Source: Phoronis australis
Lineage: Eukaryota; Phoronida; Phoronidae
Reading direction: 5' to 3'
Assembly (NCBI GenBank): GCA_002633005.1
Contig: NMRA01000427.1
Coordinates: forward strand, 69,518-133,517
DNA length: 64,000 nucleotides
The notes beneath the pieces were generated by a model, which did not search any database, was not told the DNA's origin, and saw only the letters and a list, made by a program, of their open reading frames with translations. The translations under genes and the position numbers were made by a program. The stretch's first letter is position 1. The number at the start of each line of letters is the position of its first letter. Below, piece after piece: positions 1-13,689 of this stretch.

Positions 1-434
1 AGAAAAAGGGGCTTTCGCGCTTCTCAGCAGACAACTGGACAACAGGACAACCAGACAAAACGGCCGCTAGTGGGGTTCTGTACAATATACTAGACGAATC
101 CGCCAAGCAATTGACAGGTCGCGGCATATTATAGAAACATAAATCTGAGTCATGTACAGCGAAATCCATCAATGGGCTTTCTACAACCATCTCGAAACGT
201 TCTTTCCCTAATCTCCGTAAAAAAACAGTTATATTGGAGCGTCAGTGATTGGGACTGTTAACGGAGTGATACTGACGACGTCGTCATTTTGTGGGATTGG
301 TGAATGCCTCCATGTACAAGGATGGGAGTGTAGGCGTTTTATCCACTGTCTTACAACGACTTGAAAAACTCTCGACTAATTACGGCTGAGGTCATTGTAT
401 CAGTACGCAAAAAACGAACACAAACACACACGCA

Positions 435-468
<34 letters not shown>

Positions 469-3400
469 TTAGAAGCCCTTATATGTAAATCGCGGCGTCT
501 CGGTTTATTTTAGAGATCATTCCAACCGTTAGCCGCTTTAAAGGCTTGTTTATATTACTCGGCTATCATTTTACTGTTTGATATCCTTGTTATTGAAGCT
601 GGCTAATGGGTGCTAACTACTTTTAAGGACCTCAATAATGACAACGCAAGCACAGCACAGCCTGGTGAAATAAACAACTTCAGACCGTTATTAAGAATAA
701 AGCTGATCGTAATAGGTTTCGTCTGCAATTTCGTGCACATGAACTTCGGCCACACTGACAGAGACTTCCACTTTTTAAAAGTGTCCCCCCCAAAAATATT
801 GAGTCGCATAATTCAGATACTGGCTTCGCTCACGGTATAGTGAGACTGTACTTTGAGGGGTGTGTATTTGGAAAATTTTGATATTCCTCCCTGTCATAGA
901 GGCGGTAAAGCTATGAAACTGAACTTTTATGGAGACTTCCCCTTTCGTTGGCAGTTTTGAATGGAAACGGCACACTGTCGTATGGGAACCTGGCCGTGGA
1001 AAAGCAATCCCTAAATGCCTCAATGTAAGTAGCCAACATCTACACGCTTAAAGCTCCGCACACTCGACTTCAGTCAATCCTCCGGACATAAACGCCCTTG
1101 TCCTCCTCATTAGCAACACTCATAACCACGAGAGAGAACTAAATATTGTATCTAGTTATTTTACGCATTTGTCTAAAAAACGGCTATGTTTGCATCTAAA
1201 AGAATAAAATATAGCAACTAACGATATTTCACCCAAACATCGCTACTCTTCAATAGAGGTCATTTGTGAAACTCGAACATAAGCATGACGTCAATTACAC
1301 CTCTTTGAGTCAGCCATACCCTGTCAGAGCCAGTGATGGGGAATGAGTAAAAATTCACCCCGTGAGAAAAGATCAGTAGTCACAAGAGAACAGTGCACCA
1401 GAATTTGAGGGTGTAGATTGGCTACAACGCATATGCTGAAACTTGAAAACAAAGCCTGTAAAAAGCCATGTGTCTAACGGTTGACTGAACTTAGTAACTG
1501 ATGATGATGATGAAGTATATCGTGAAAAATAATTATTAAATCTAACCAGATTAAATTCTTTAACATGTCAAGCTTGTGACTTTAGTTCACTTAATTTACC
1601 GCTGTAGAAATGTAACTTAATCCAGTCAACTCAAATAAGATTTGCTGTATAGAATCAAACCGTGGCACTGGCGTCTACACGTCCTGTATGTACATGTAGG
1701 CATGCTGGGATCGTCATCGCCATTGACAAATGCAATTAAGAGATCTCATGTCCGTAAGACGATTTGCCTTGCACAGCAATCTAGCATTTATTTAATCTCT
1801 GGCATGAGGTGTTCTAGACAAATTATCGAATTATTTACAATTATGATAATTAAAATGCAATTAAGTTCAGATGATACGGTATAATTTTGAATTGATTCAT
1901 TGTTGCCCGTTTGATAGAAGCCAGCGGTCAGGCCTCAGGCTGTTACTAAGGAATCGTTATACATGTATACATGTACGCAGTTTTTCTTTTCGCTGTTGAA
2001 TTGAATTAACGAAGCGTATTAAGTGTTCCAAATCTGCACGGTGAAGTCCAGTAAATAAAACTGTAGAAAAAAACAGCATACTCTCGCCGAAATTCAAACT
2101 GGGACCCAACATAACTGATTTCGAAAATTTTCGTACAGTGATAGTTAACATTACAGAAAATTAAAATTTAAAGTCACGAAGTGTCACACTGCAATGTCTG
2201 ATTTGTTGATATTTTGCCCACACTTCTGCTTACTAAGACGACTCTTGTCCTACAAGTGTACGTTGCTGTTAGGGTATTCAGTATATTATTGGAAAATTAT
2301 TTTAGCATCCCTCATTCCCAAGTTTTCAATGTTCTTTTTTGCGCGGTGGTTTACAAAGGTCAAATCAAAATTGGCAAATCATATGGGACGTGGAGTGTCT
2401 TTCTTTTCCTGTAAATATGAGCTTGAAATCTTTAGCGCCTTAGCATTCCCGAAATCGGAAGTCGGTTTGTTTCTTATCTGCGCATTTGCAAAATTCAATC
2501 ACAACAGCAAGTTATACGTGTCTCTCAAAATGGAGCATGCTTTCGAATGCGTGCGAATGCCCCGTGTTAGATAACAAACTTTATTTACACATTGGATATT
2601 AGCGAGTATTGCTCCCAAGATTTTAGTAAGATTTCAAGAATATACCTTGCGGTCTATAGCGGTCACGCATCCATAATTTGTTAAAAACTTGCACTACTAT
2701 AATTAAAAACTACATGTATACTCATCAATCACCGTAGATACACGTACAGTAAATTGATCACGAAAAACGTTGATCACCGACGGACCAAGGTGGAGTGCAA
2801 TCAGTGCTAAAATTACTACAATGCGTTGGTGCCTTACGCACGCCGTGGCATGATTTCGAAACGTGTAGTCAGGATGATGCTTATACGCCAGAGATGCGAA
2901 GAGTAATGTTGTCGAAAGATGATGTATCTGGCTTTTCATTGGAACAAACTTCCTGAGGTCGAAATCGCTTTCCGTCAGTCAGTTGCTATAGGAACAATGT
3001 TGGTTCGCACATTACCTTGCAAATCATTCAAAAGAAAAAGACGCCCGGAAACAACAGAACAAGTCACCATAATCTTAACCCGTACAATTTCGGACACTTC
3101 GCATAGGACAGGACCTGCACACTGATGCCCACATTCAGAAGTCTGGCGTTTTTTATCATCCTTGTATCTTGCACCGTGTCACTCCACCTGAGATGGCACT
3201 GCTAAAAAGTGTACCATGTTTATTTACATATACTTGCAGTAGATATCGTAGATCAATCATACTCTTGCTTCGGGCACCATAGAGCGACATGTGTGACGTA
3301 AATGTACAACTGCTACGGCGCTGTAACCTCGGAACATGACAATCATTTGAACAGTTTTTCACAAATTGTCGACAAAGTTTATCGACATTGCCGGCCGCCA

Positions 3401-6400
3401 ATTAGGAGCACAGTATATTTTTCAGAAATACAACCTTACATGCACTTTATGTTTGTCTCAGAATATCATGGTGACATTTGTGTTACCCCATACTTGTTCT
3501 GAGACGTGAATATTATCTGCGCGTGTGTAAACTTCAGATCATAACATGTCCAACCATATTCCAGTTTGAACGTCACATGACCTGTCACATGACGTCAGCA
3601 CATGAACAGATGACGTTCACCTCCGACGGAAAAACTGAGCCACAGGAAATCCGTGATGTGGTCTGTATAGTAGCGAGTTAATTTCATTCTCGATCATTCA
3701 CGTGCAGTTCTTGGCAGTGCACCTCTATGCTCCTCCATTAGTATACCCTGGGGCTTTCACGCACCACTCACGCTGTCACTTAAAAATACTTAAAAATGTC
3801 GTGTATGAGTACATACTGTGGATTACGTATAAAGGATTTGATTGATTAAGTTCGTTATGTTAACGGCATCTTTTGTATTATAAACATTTTAATCGATGGT
3901 GATAGCTCACGGAAGAGTGTCTTTAAGACAGCGATTTGATAACTCATTCGCGAAAATATTTTACGCGCAGCATTCGTGTAGAATTACCACAGGATATGAA
4001 GATAGATTAGATGCGAGTTTTCTAATGTTTAGCGCCGCGCGTTACACTAATTTCACTCAGTTTTTATAACTGTGATGAAGCGCAAACGCCTCCATATTAG
4101 TGAGCCAATAACGTGGTTCAAGTGGAGTTTGAATGCTAATCACTCACATATGCCGTTTTGCCTAAACGAATTAAGACATGTAGTATATTGCGAGAATGCG
4201 AAAAACGAAAGCGACGCGTTAGTTGTCAAAAATGTGAACCCCTCTAGGCTCTGAAACTTATACCTATTTGCAAGTAAAATGTACTTAGTTGACGTTTAAA
4301 AACAGAAACCTAGCATAACAAAGAGGTCTCACTATACAGTATACGCAAACACGTACAGTGTACACGATGTTCGTACTTTGTTTTTGTTTGCTTGTTGAAT
4401 TAAAATCAACGAAAGGCAGCAATAATTGGATAACAAATGCTCCCTAAAACAGCAAATCATTTAAGTCGCTCTATTTGAGGCAAGTGGACGCCCAAGGTTT
4501 AGTATATACTGTAGGTCATTGTCAAATCATCTACTGAGCGGTCACTTCCGCTTCCGAAGTCGTTGCATGAACGCCACTCCTGAGCAGAACATACGTGTAA
4601 ATATGATTTTAATCACATTAAACTTGAAAGTCTAATGGTTCAATACATTTCGAAACTTACTATATTATTCATCGCAAAGACAAAGACAACAACATTAACA
4701 TACACGATTGGAATCATTAAAACAGGGTTTGATATCATTCCAATATTTAAACTGCTAATTTCAATGAATTATCAAAGCTTGTGTTTGTTTCATGGGTGCC
4801 TGCTGGTACATTTTCAACGTATTTGTTACATATCGTATGGAATGTCCGCTATTATTGTACGGACCATATTATTGGATGGGTCTAAAAATTGTTTTTAATC
4901 GCCAAAAGTTACTTTCGCTCTGATGTTGAAAATGCATCTATAATCGCCTGACAAATTTGTCATACAAGTACGTGTAGGTCTACAACGTCGTCAGCCATTA
5001 TCAGTCGTTGCTCTCTGAATTATGTAGTGAATCTAGCTCACGTACAGTGTGGAAAATTAAGTTGTTCGAACGTGACCCGGCCATGATTGTCTGCAAATTT
5101 CGAAAACAGTAAAGGAGGTCGGAAATGTGTTCCCAAAGAAAGACGGATAACCCGATTGTTTTCCATTAACTTTATTTGACAGGGATTAAAGTCCGTGAAT
5201 GAACATTGTTTGGAAATCCGTCATTTACAGCAGCGTGACTGTAGACACCACTTGTAGGACCCGATGCCATGATTTCCGACGCAACAAACGCGACAGAACA
5301 TTAATTTAGGTTTGTTCAAGCATTTTATATCTAACCTTTGCTGCTTTGAAAATAAACTGATAACCAAAACATGCAGCCCAAAAGTCGCGGCAAACATTAC
5401 AGCATTTTGTGCCACCATGAGAGTGATAATTTTTAAAGGGTCCATCGCCATTTGAGTAAATTAACCAATTAGTGTAGATTTTTTGACAACCGTAGAACGT
5501 ATCAACTTAAGCTCCGCATGCCTTGTCAAAGCCAGCGTTTCCAAACCATGCTTACTGGTAACCAAAACACGAGATGTTGGGTAAAATTTACATACAGTTT
5601 GGTACGGATTGCCAATCTGTTATCACAGTCTGGTAAACGGTAGCCTATTAGGAAAGTGGCAAACCGTAATACCGGATTGTCAACTCGTGATGACAAAATG
5701 CACTTTTATTTTTTCTGAGACTAATAGACCTTTGTAAAAACTGAGGCGACAGGGCACCTTTATATTTTGTCTTTATGTCAGCGGGCACACGTCTCAAAAT
5801 GAGTAAGGATACAAAACAGGACCAATTATACTTTCTGGCACAATTTTTACACTTGTGCCGGTCTATCGCTTACATGTGTCGCATGTCAATGAAGTTATTG
5901 CAAAATACAGGTGTGATGCCGCACCGTAATAACTAACGTAAAAATAACAAAAACTAAATGAAAAACCAACTTTTTCAATTTACCCTCAATGCTATTTTAC
6001 TAGAAATAAACAAACAATATCCAAATGTTTTATAAATTAGTTAATGAAGTAAAACAACGGCTGTTTTATGGCATTTTGGGAATTTTTTCGAACGAGTTCG
6101 CAGTGAAAAGGGCCCGCTGCAGACCAATGAACCGTGTACACTAAAGCCCTTTAGACAAACCCTTACTTTGTATTGACAAATGACAGCATTGTGAGCATAA
6201 TTAAGCGTTTATTCATAGCACTGCAAATCACAATCGTGGTTCAATATCCCATTAACGAGAAAATTGAAGAAAGGCGAATTGACTGAGTTCCTTAGCTCCA
6301 CGGACATGCGTTTGACGTATTAGCGTACCCAAAACCAGTGTGTCACGTCCATGAACACGCGAGTTTCGTGCACAAACATGCCCGGCGGGAAAGTGAAAAC

Positions 6401-7330
6401 AACTAAAACATGACCAAATACTAAGTTGTCACCACTACCACCACAGACGCAACGCCTCGCCTTTCCTTATACAAAAAACCACGGGAAAACCAGCGCCATA
6501 TCTGACGACTGTTCACACTAAACACAAATGAGGATGACTAGCGCTGTTGCGGACTGTTCCGATTTCAGGTATTTTGTATCGACCAATACATGGTGGTAAC
6601 TCGAAATTAGCTAATTAACATATCGTTAGATAGTGTTTTCAGGTGCTTTAATTTGACCGACATGTGGGCTTGTTTTTTTTTTTTTTTGGTGTTTTTAATA
6701 TGTAATTGTTGTTTTAGCATTTTACGTGCTGAAGCATGGCGAGTGGCGAAGGGTTATTTGCGCCTAAGAGGTACGTCAGTATTGCAAAGATAATCTAATT
6801 GAGGATTTGTATTTCCACATTTATACCTTCTATTTTTGTGGACACAACTAGACCTTGGTACGTGTACGGAAAGTTAAAATGACATTGCTGTTTAGGTTTT
6901 TAACACGACGGACTTTCACGATCTCCGACGAGAACTCCGGCTTCCTTCCTCATGCATAGCAATAGCTTCTTGAATTTTTTTTTCACTTGAAGGTCTTTAA
7001 TTGAATGAAGCGCGCTATGCACGGCTTCTTGCGAAATCGACATCGGCGCCTGACTGTCACAAGATAACTTTCTAAAAATAAGCAAACTCCCTCAACACCC
7101 TAATCTCTACTAACGCAACATGCAAACAAAGTGCACGCGCTACTGCACCTTAAAAACCTGGTCGGTAGTGATTTTCATTTTGTTATCTTGGTAATAACGG
7201 AATCACCCTAAGGAAATTGTAAAAAAAAAATTGCAGCGCTCTGACAAGTGAAACTTGACGAAGGAGACCACGACCCTCTTGCACCAACGAGCAGTAAATG
7301 ACAAATCATTAAATAAAAATTAGACTGAGG
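1..7330. other. Unassigned non-coding sequence
   Basis: I recognise no gene or transposon here. Open frames are short and without domain signatures; the longest, 126 codons at 2194-2574, has no recognisable motif and a composition that looks random. The stretch holds a (CA)n tract near 422-467, a GAT run near 1500 and a poly-T run near 6672. Confidence 0.5.
422..467. repeat. (CA)n microsatellite
   Basis: Dinucleotide tract with a few interruptions in its first third, then an uninterrupted CA run of about 15 units. An ordinary simple repeat. Confidence 0.95.
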
Positions 7331-7339
7331 AATTAGTCA

Positions 7340-8230
7340 TCATATCAGAGAATCTCAAAAAACTCAAAAAGGTAAGCCGTAGCGAGACACCAATAACGGA
7401 ACACATATAACCCTAGAGAAAATCTATTTACGGACCAAATTTGAGAATGTTCGGTCAAAGGAATAGAGAGCTTAATATACAAGGAGGTACACAGACGGTA
7501 TTGGACAAACATCTTAGGTTCAATTTTGGTCAAAAAAGAAACCTCGCACCATTGACTGAATGAACACTGAAAGTAAATTTAAAGTTCGAGCTCTAGCACG
7601 AACATGATGGGCCGCCAAAGTGTAGTTAGACATAAGTCAATAAAAGAACATCATCTGACCAGTAGTAAATCTCGAATATCCCGAGAACGGCGAGTCGTAG
7701 CAAGAAACGGATGGCAAATTGCAGACAGTACTTGACAAGATCTCTTACCATACACCAAATTTTTAGAAAATCTCGCACAGGAGGCCGAGATACCACAACA
7801 AAACCGAGTCTATTAATGATCAGTCACAAATGGCCCAATTCCTATAGTTGTTGAATTGAATTATCCACAGAAAAAGCAGAACATTCAACTGCAAACCAAT
7901 AAAAAAGAAAAAAGCTGCCACAACGACATCTGGCGTCTGATTTCAACTAAAAGTTAAACACGTTGTGAGCTATTAACGAGACATGCTTTTAGTTAATTTC
8001 ACCTGCTTTTCATGAAAATGGATTCAAGACTCAAGACTGAAATCTCGAATAACTTGAGAACGGACGTAGAGAAACTCGGATGTCACGGTTCCGATAGCGC
8101 TTGCCAGGATCTACGCGCACACCAGATAAAATAGACCAAGAGTTAACGGAGTTATATGCGTGACTTGGCAAACCAAAAACAACAAATGGTAGTCAAACCG
8201 TCATCTTACATCCGATTTCAACCCAAAACA
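7340..8230. repeat. Diverged tandem repeat, about three copies
   Basis: Three segments starting near 7351, 7668 and 8041 share an AATCTCGAA-like start, then a GAGAACGG or similar block, a GTAGC-like block, and further on a CACCAAATTT-like block. Spacings are 317 and 373 bp. Identity is low, so these are old copies. The blocks resemble the monomers of the array at 52.2-53.5 kb (compare CCAAATTTCATGAAAATC there), which suggests, but does not prove, a common family. Confidence 0.4.
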
Positions 8231-8239
8231 ACTCTCTTC

Positions 8240-10425
8240 GAGCAATACACGAGGCACGTGTAAAGCTTGGTCTCAATCAATTACTGCACGTATCTGTCAA
8301 TTGTTTACAAGCTCTTAAATCAAATTTACGTTGATTAAGGAACGAGTATAGACCAATTGCATATTGGTACGTGGTCTATAATCAAACGTTGTTTTTTGTG
8401 ACCGAAGGCGGGTTCGGTCTGTTTCCAGGGAAAAACATCTGTCTTGAAACCAAGCCCTTATCTGTATATAGCTAAAATTTAATGAAATTCCTTCAATGCA
8501 GGTGCCCAGTGTTTATTAGGTGGACATTTCTATTCTCCTGCTCTTTAAGCAGTGATTTCTCGGTGCTGACCTTATAATGTGTAGTAGACGTTTTGTGAAC
8601 CTGCAACTGTAGTTTCCATAGAACGTTTGTCCAGATTTGCAATCCAGTGACATTCAAGAACTAACGCAGCTTAATTGAAAGAGTGTCAACTTTGGCAATT
8701 TTTCTAATTTGCGCAAATCCAACATAACCACTGTTTGGTTTTAGGAAACGTAATTTTGGAAGTATACGGTGGGATTCAACAGTTATATTTATAAGCCACG
8801 GTTCACTTAAAATTGGCACCTGCTGGTTTGGCTTCGCGTTTCAAGTTTTCTGCTGCATGTGAAGGCTACGAATGGCATTTGTTGATTTTTGAATCTGTTC
8901 TGAATGAAAGGTTGTCAGATGTTGACCCCTTGACCCACTGTTTGCTCAGCCATGGCTTTTCTTAAACCTTTACTACTTGCAAGCAGGAAGTTGAAATATA
9001 GTTTAAAATTCAGGTACACGTCAGACTCTTTGGATTTGTGAAAAATCTGGCTGGACGACACCCACTTACCACCTGATTTTTTCGAATCTGGAGAGTTTTG
9101 TCAATCTAAATTCACTGTCTCTCAGTTCTTAGTAATTGCATGCAAATGGTGTCTGTTGGGTGAAAACTGCTGTTTTGGCGTATTTGTGCTAGTTTTTCAA
9201 GTAGCCGGCTGTACCCCCGCTAGCTGGCAATTGTTATTCGAATCATTTTCATTGGACTTTGTGCAAGATTTTTGAAGCCTTTGTCCCATTTTACTTATCA
9301 AAATTTCAGGTTCTGTACATCCTGTAGAAAAGATTACTTGGACCTAACTCGACATGTTTCTTCAAGCCCCAAATCAGGAAAAACTGTTCAGTGGCACCGC
9401 AAATCCTTTAGCCCGATACGTACACAGTGTAAACCTTGATGTTTTCCAAGTTTAGTTTTGTTGTTACATTTCTATCTGATCATTTTGACCTATGAGTTGT
9501 AACTGTTAAAGTGTTTGAGTAGATTTTGATATGCAAAGTAAGGCTGCCATTGCGAAAAAAATATTTTTGCTTAAAAGTTCCTCAGAAAGCACCCCAGGTA
9601 CAATGTAGCTTATTTTGATGTAGTTTCTCAATTATATGGTCGCATGGCCAGTGAATTTCGTGGATCTGTTTTATCTGTGAATTTGCATAATGTATGCAAA
9701 TTATGGTCGCCAAATTCTGCTTGTAGCTGCGGTACAACGTCTTAAAGTTGAATCATTTTGATATTTGTAACCACTTTTCAACGGTCAATTAGTTTAATGA
9801 AACCAGTTGGCAGGCTGATCAACGATCAATGTCCGTAATCTGTGAAAATAAAAATAGTCTCTATTTATCTTGTTTCTGATCAGGATACTGTGGGTTGGTT
9901 TGATTTTTGTTCATGAGATTTTATTCAAATCAGTTTGAACACAGTTTTTCTGCAGAGTTCAGGTCAATTCAATTTTGAGATGGCTGTTGGATATCATTTT
10001 AAAACGTTACTCTCAATATACTCACTGTACGGTTGCACACGATTCTTTTCCAGCAGGTCTTTGAAAAAGTCGAATCCATTTCACTTAATAGTTTCTTTCA
10101 AACAGACGTCAAGTTCCAAGTCTGCATGGGTACATGTATAAACGCCCGAATTATTGCTACAACTAACTGTTGTCTCAGAACTTAACAATAGGTTAACACA
10201 ACTCCACGTGAATTTCCTTACTTGCACAGAGTTTATATCGGGGTTCATATTAGGTCAAGGCCAAGCAATGAAAACTAGTCTATCATTACATGGATTCATT
10301 TCAAAGTTCATTCCATAAAACCCATCCCTAAGCAGCAATCTTATCTCTTGGTTAGGGTCACATGCACTACATATACATGTATCAGGATCACTAACTTATA
10401 CTTTCTGAAAAAGTTTAGAAATAAT
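8240..10425. other. Unassigned non-coding sequence
   Basis: No gene, repeat structure or transposon terminus that I can support. The frame at 9935-10141 has no recognisable motif. Confidence 0.5.
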
Positions 10426-10429
10426 CATC

Positions 10430-10985
10430 ATAGGGTGTCATCCCTTTTGAGGTCGACGTGAATTGGACCTCCATCTCTCTCTGTTGTTTGCCAGTCTGGT
10501 GCATTCTGTCATCGTTGATCTTGTCGATGTCTTGATTTCATCTCTCCACATTAATCGTTGTCGTCCTCAGTCTTTCCCCGCCCACGTGACCGTATAGTAT
10601 GTGTTTCTATAATGTTGTCGTGTCTTGCTGTGTGCACCAAAAAGTTCAATATACGACTTTGGATGGTGGATAAAAGAGATGGTTTGACACCTAGCTGTTT
10701 GCACACGTTTTCATTTGTCATTTTCTTCGTCCAGCTTCAGTATTCTTCCGATCCTTCTGAATATCCACATTTCAAAAGCTTCGATCTTTGTTTCCAATGT
10801 TTTATTGAGAGTTGATGTCTCACATCGTACATAAGGATCGAATATACATAGCAAGCTGTGAGTCGCAGTCTGAGAGTGATTGGTATGTTTCTTGATGTTA
10901 ATATCGTTTTCATTTTTGTAAATACTGATTTCGCCATTCCAATTCGTTCTCTTATCTCTGTTACACATTTTAGAAATAAACGTTT
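10430..10985 (-). pseudogene. RTE-type LINE reverse transcriptase, 3' remnant
   Basis: The minus strand encodes the C-terminal end of a non-LTR reverse transcriptase of the kind annotated in many marine invertebrates as 'craniofacial development protein 2-like'. Reading leftward: EIRERIGMAKS-like start, ILTSRNI, then TACYVYSILMYDV, where the family usually has YGCETWTL. After a frame change come CETSTLNKTLETKIEAFEMW, RRIGRI, a TNE motif with GVKPSLLSTIQSR, the ARHDNI segment, and an ANNRERW-like tail. At least two frameshifts break it. Homology stops near 10985 upstream, so the copy is 5'-truncated, as is usual for LINEs. The end near 10430 is followed on the minus strand by a short GATGAT run. 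It cannot make an active protein. Confidence 0.85.
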
Positions 10986-10989
10986 ACGG

Positions 10990-13540
10990 AAAGTCCTTCA
11001 CTACAACCAATATGATAAGCTATTCTCAGTACATCGCACAGCTACGAGATGTTTGCCCATGTTCAGCTATCAGACAAGCTTTGTCTGCAAATTTCGAATA
11101 GCTTGTTTGAGTTGTTTAACCCCATTTTGTAACCGTCTCTGAATTCTGAATTTTTAATGAATATTGTAACTGAATCAAACTGCAATTTCTCCTAATATAC
11201 AGAGACATATACACCATATACTTTTCAATGAATGCCTGACTAAATTATCCACAGTTAGTGTGAGGGGCCCACACTCAGAAACCTTAAAGGATCGCAATCT
11301 TCTGAATCGTTGAAATCACTTTCTAAATGGCTTAACCAGTTATTTATTTATCCTCTCTGGTTCCTTTCCTTTTTATTTCATTATTACATGTACATGTACA
11401 TGCCCCTTTTTCATTTTGATAAATCTCTTGATTTTTATAATTTTGAAATATTTTAAGTCAATCAGGCATTCGAAATGATAATTTCTTATGAACTAAAATA
11501 TTTACTTTTACGTCAGGTATAATCATCAAGAACTGAAAATGCCTTTCTTATGATGTGCCTCTTATGCAATCCGGTTGGAAAACAGCGGATTAGCAAAAAG
11601 TTTTAATGGCAGTAAATTCAATAGCAAGTACCCGGTACACACACCAGAACAAACGAATGCAACAACTTTTACGCATGCGCGGTGCAATTTCAGCGGTCGC
11701 AAGATCGGAGTTGGCATTCCAGGGCTAGAATTCTATGACTAGATAAACTATAAAAGTCATCTGAACAGTGCATTCAAAAGGTGAAAGGTAACCAACAAAC
11801 AAACTTTTACCACTGTATTGATTACAGTCGACTCTGGGGGAAATTCATTGGAAAAGACACTAGAAGACCGTTAAGTTGACCTTGACGATTCAATTAATAC
11901 AATTTTATACCACGTCCCTCAAGCAGTTGGCTCTATCTGGTCAAGTAGATTTTCCAGTAGTTAGAGTCGACACGCAGGCGTTAGCTATGCCATTCTATAG
12001 GGTTAAATGGTTGCATTTCTAATGCAAATTTGAAATGGGATTTTGGGATGGAAAAGTCTGAATGTATATACCACTGTCAGATACTTTGAGTCTGAAGGTC
12101 TCCACCAGCGTGGTATGCGTCTTGCCAACAGTTGTGACATAAGATTTCACCTATTTGGGAATGAAAGATTAGATTTGCTGGGGACCAACTGGTGTTGGCT
12201 AGAATAGGTTGGTTCGGGATGCTAAAATATTTTATGGTTGCTGTAGAACCTTTTTCGTTTCCCTGTCTGGTGCATAAAGATATGGTCGACAACGGAGAAA
12301 GGAGGTTCAAAATCTTCCCAAAAAGAACAACGCTAAAGCCATCTGCTAACTTGGTACAGCACGACTTTAGATCCCACTATTTTCAGCACGTAGATGCAAA
12401 ACCTCGACCTCCTGACTTGACCGATAACACCCATTTTGGGTAGGATAACTGAGATGATATCCCTATTCCAGTGATTTCTCGGGTTGACCCAACGCTTGCC
12501 GTTCTCAATATGCAGGTAGCGGTGAATCACCTGGATGTCACAAACACAACTTGCAATATACTGTATACGCAGAGCTTATAGCTGTCTTTTTTCTTGCGGA
12601 GAGTAATGAGAGTATTCATCCGTCAGACAATCTGATTGTGTAACAATGGTTAGGATCCAGTGAATACGTGGACTGTTGAAAAGCACAACACAAATTGCAA
12701 GGAACTGGTTGCTGTACCTGATCACCTAGATTGGTAATACATACATTTTCAAGATGGTGTCTGGTAGTCATCTTAAATTTGGCATGACAAATTAGTGAAA
12801 CGGATATCTGTGCAACCAAAAAATAAAAATAAATATCGCATTTTCTGGCCTTTTTCAAAACTTTAATGGGGAGTAGTGGTAGATATTTCACATGTAAAAT
12901 AGCAAAAAGTAGTTTTTCGGTACTTCACCATTCGGCAGCAGAGTTATCTTAAGACCGTATCACCCCGTGTGTTTGAACCGAATGCAAAACAATCGAAAAA
13001 CGTCTGGACTTTATGATTAACGCGACGCATTTCATGGCACCTTGAACTTCGTTAATATATTTGTACAACTCCCCCTGTCGTCAAGATGCCTGTTTAATCG
13101 AGAATCTGATCAAAGAACGCATAATGTGTTGTGAATCAATCACCACGTTAGCGATTTGTTCACGGCGAGAAAAATTATCTGAAATAAATTGATATACATG
13201 TAATGGGGACTAAACAGGTGATTTTCATACTGGTTGATTTATGAAAACTAAGATTATATAAAAGGTTAGTTTAAGACCATTTTACCCAAAGAAATTAGAT
13301 AAAAAATAGCAAAATATAGCTGCGTTATCTGGTACCCGTTGATGAATGGTTTTAGTAACCTTTTTCACCGTGACATGTAGGTCGCGGTGCAGGAGCACGT
13401 GCACGGAAATGATTAACAACAGACTAGATTCAGCTTCGATTTGAAAACGGCTGTCTCTCATCCGGTGGGTTTTGTAAACAAATACGATCGCGAGCTCAAC
13501 GTCTGTACAAATGACGCACGTTGTGAACCATTATGCTCAT
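10990..13540. other. Unassigned non-coding sequence
   Basis: No recognisable gene. A short TACATGTACATG run lies near 11390. Overlapping small frames around 12.1-12.9 kb on both strands show no motif. Confidence 0.5.
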
Positions 13541-13680
13541 GTTGACCTATCACGTTCATTTGATCTATTGTAACCATTTTCACCATTTATGTCCATTTTG
13601 ACTCACATCGCCCTGTTTATCATGACCAACCGCTGACTCTATTCAACCGTTTAGTCGGTTTCACCCATTAGCTTAATGCC
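13541..13680 (-). repeat. Degenerate minisatellite, minus orientation
   Basis: On the minus strand the sequence reads as loose repeats of a GGACA-ATGGGTCAAAATG type unit of about 20-24 bp. The same family appears in the opposite orientation at 25361-25560. Units are strongly diverged. Confidence 0.5.
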
Positions 13681-13689
13681 GGTGATAAT

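Noticed and set aside
2194-2574. 126-codon frame with hydrophobic stretches
   Set aside because: No motif, no splice or conservation evidence, and a second overlapping frame is equally open.
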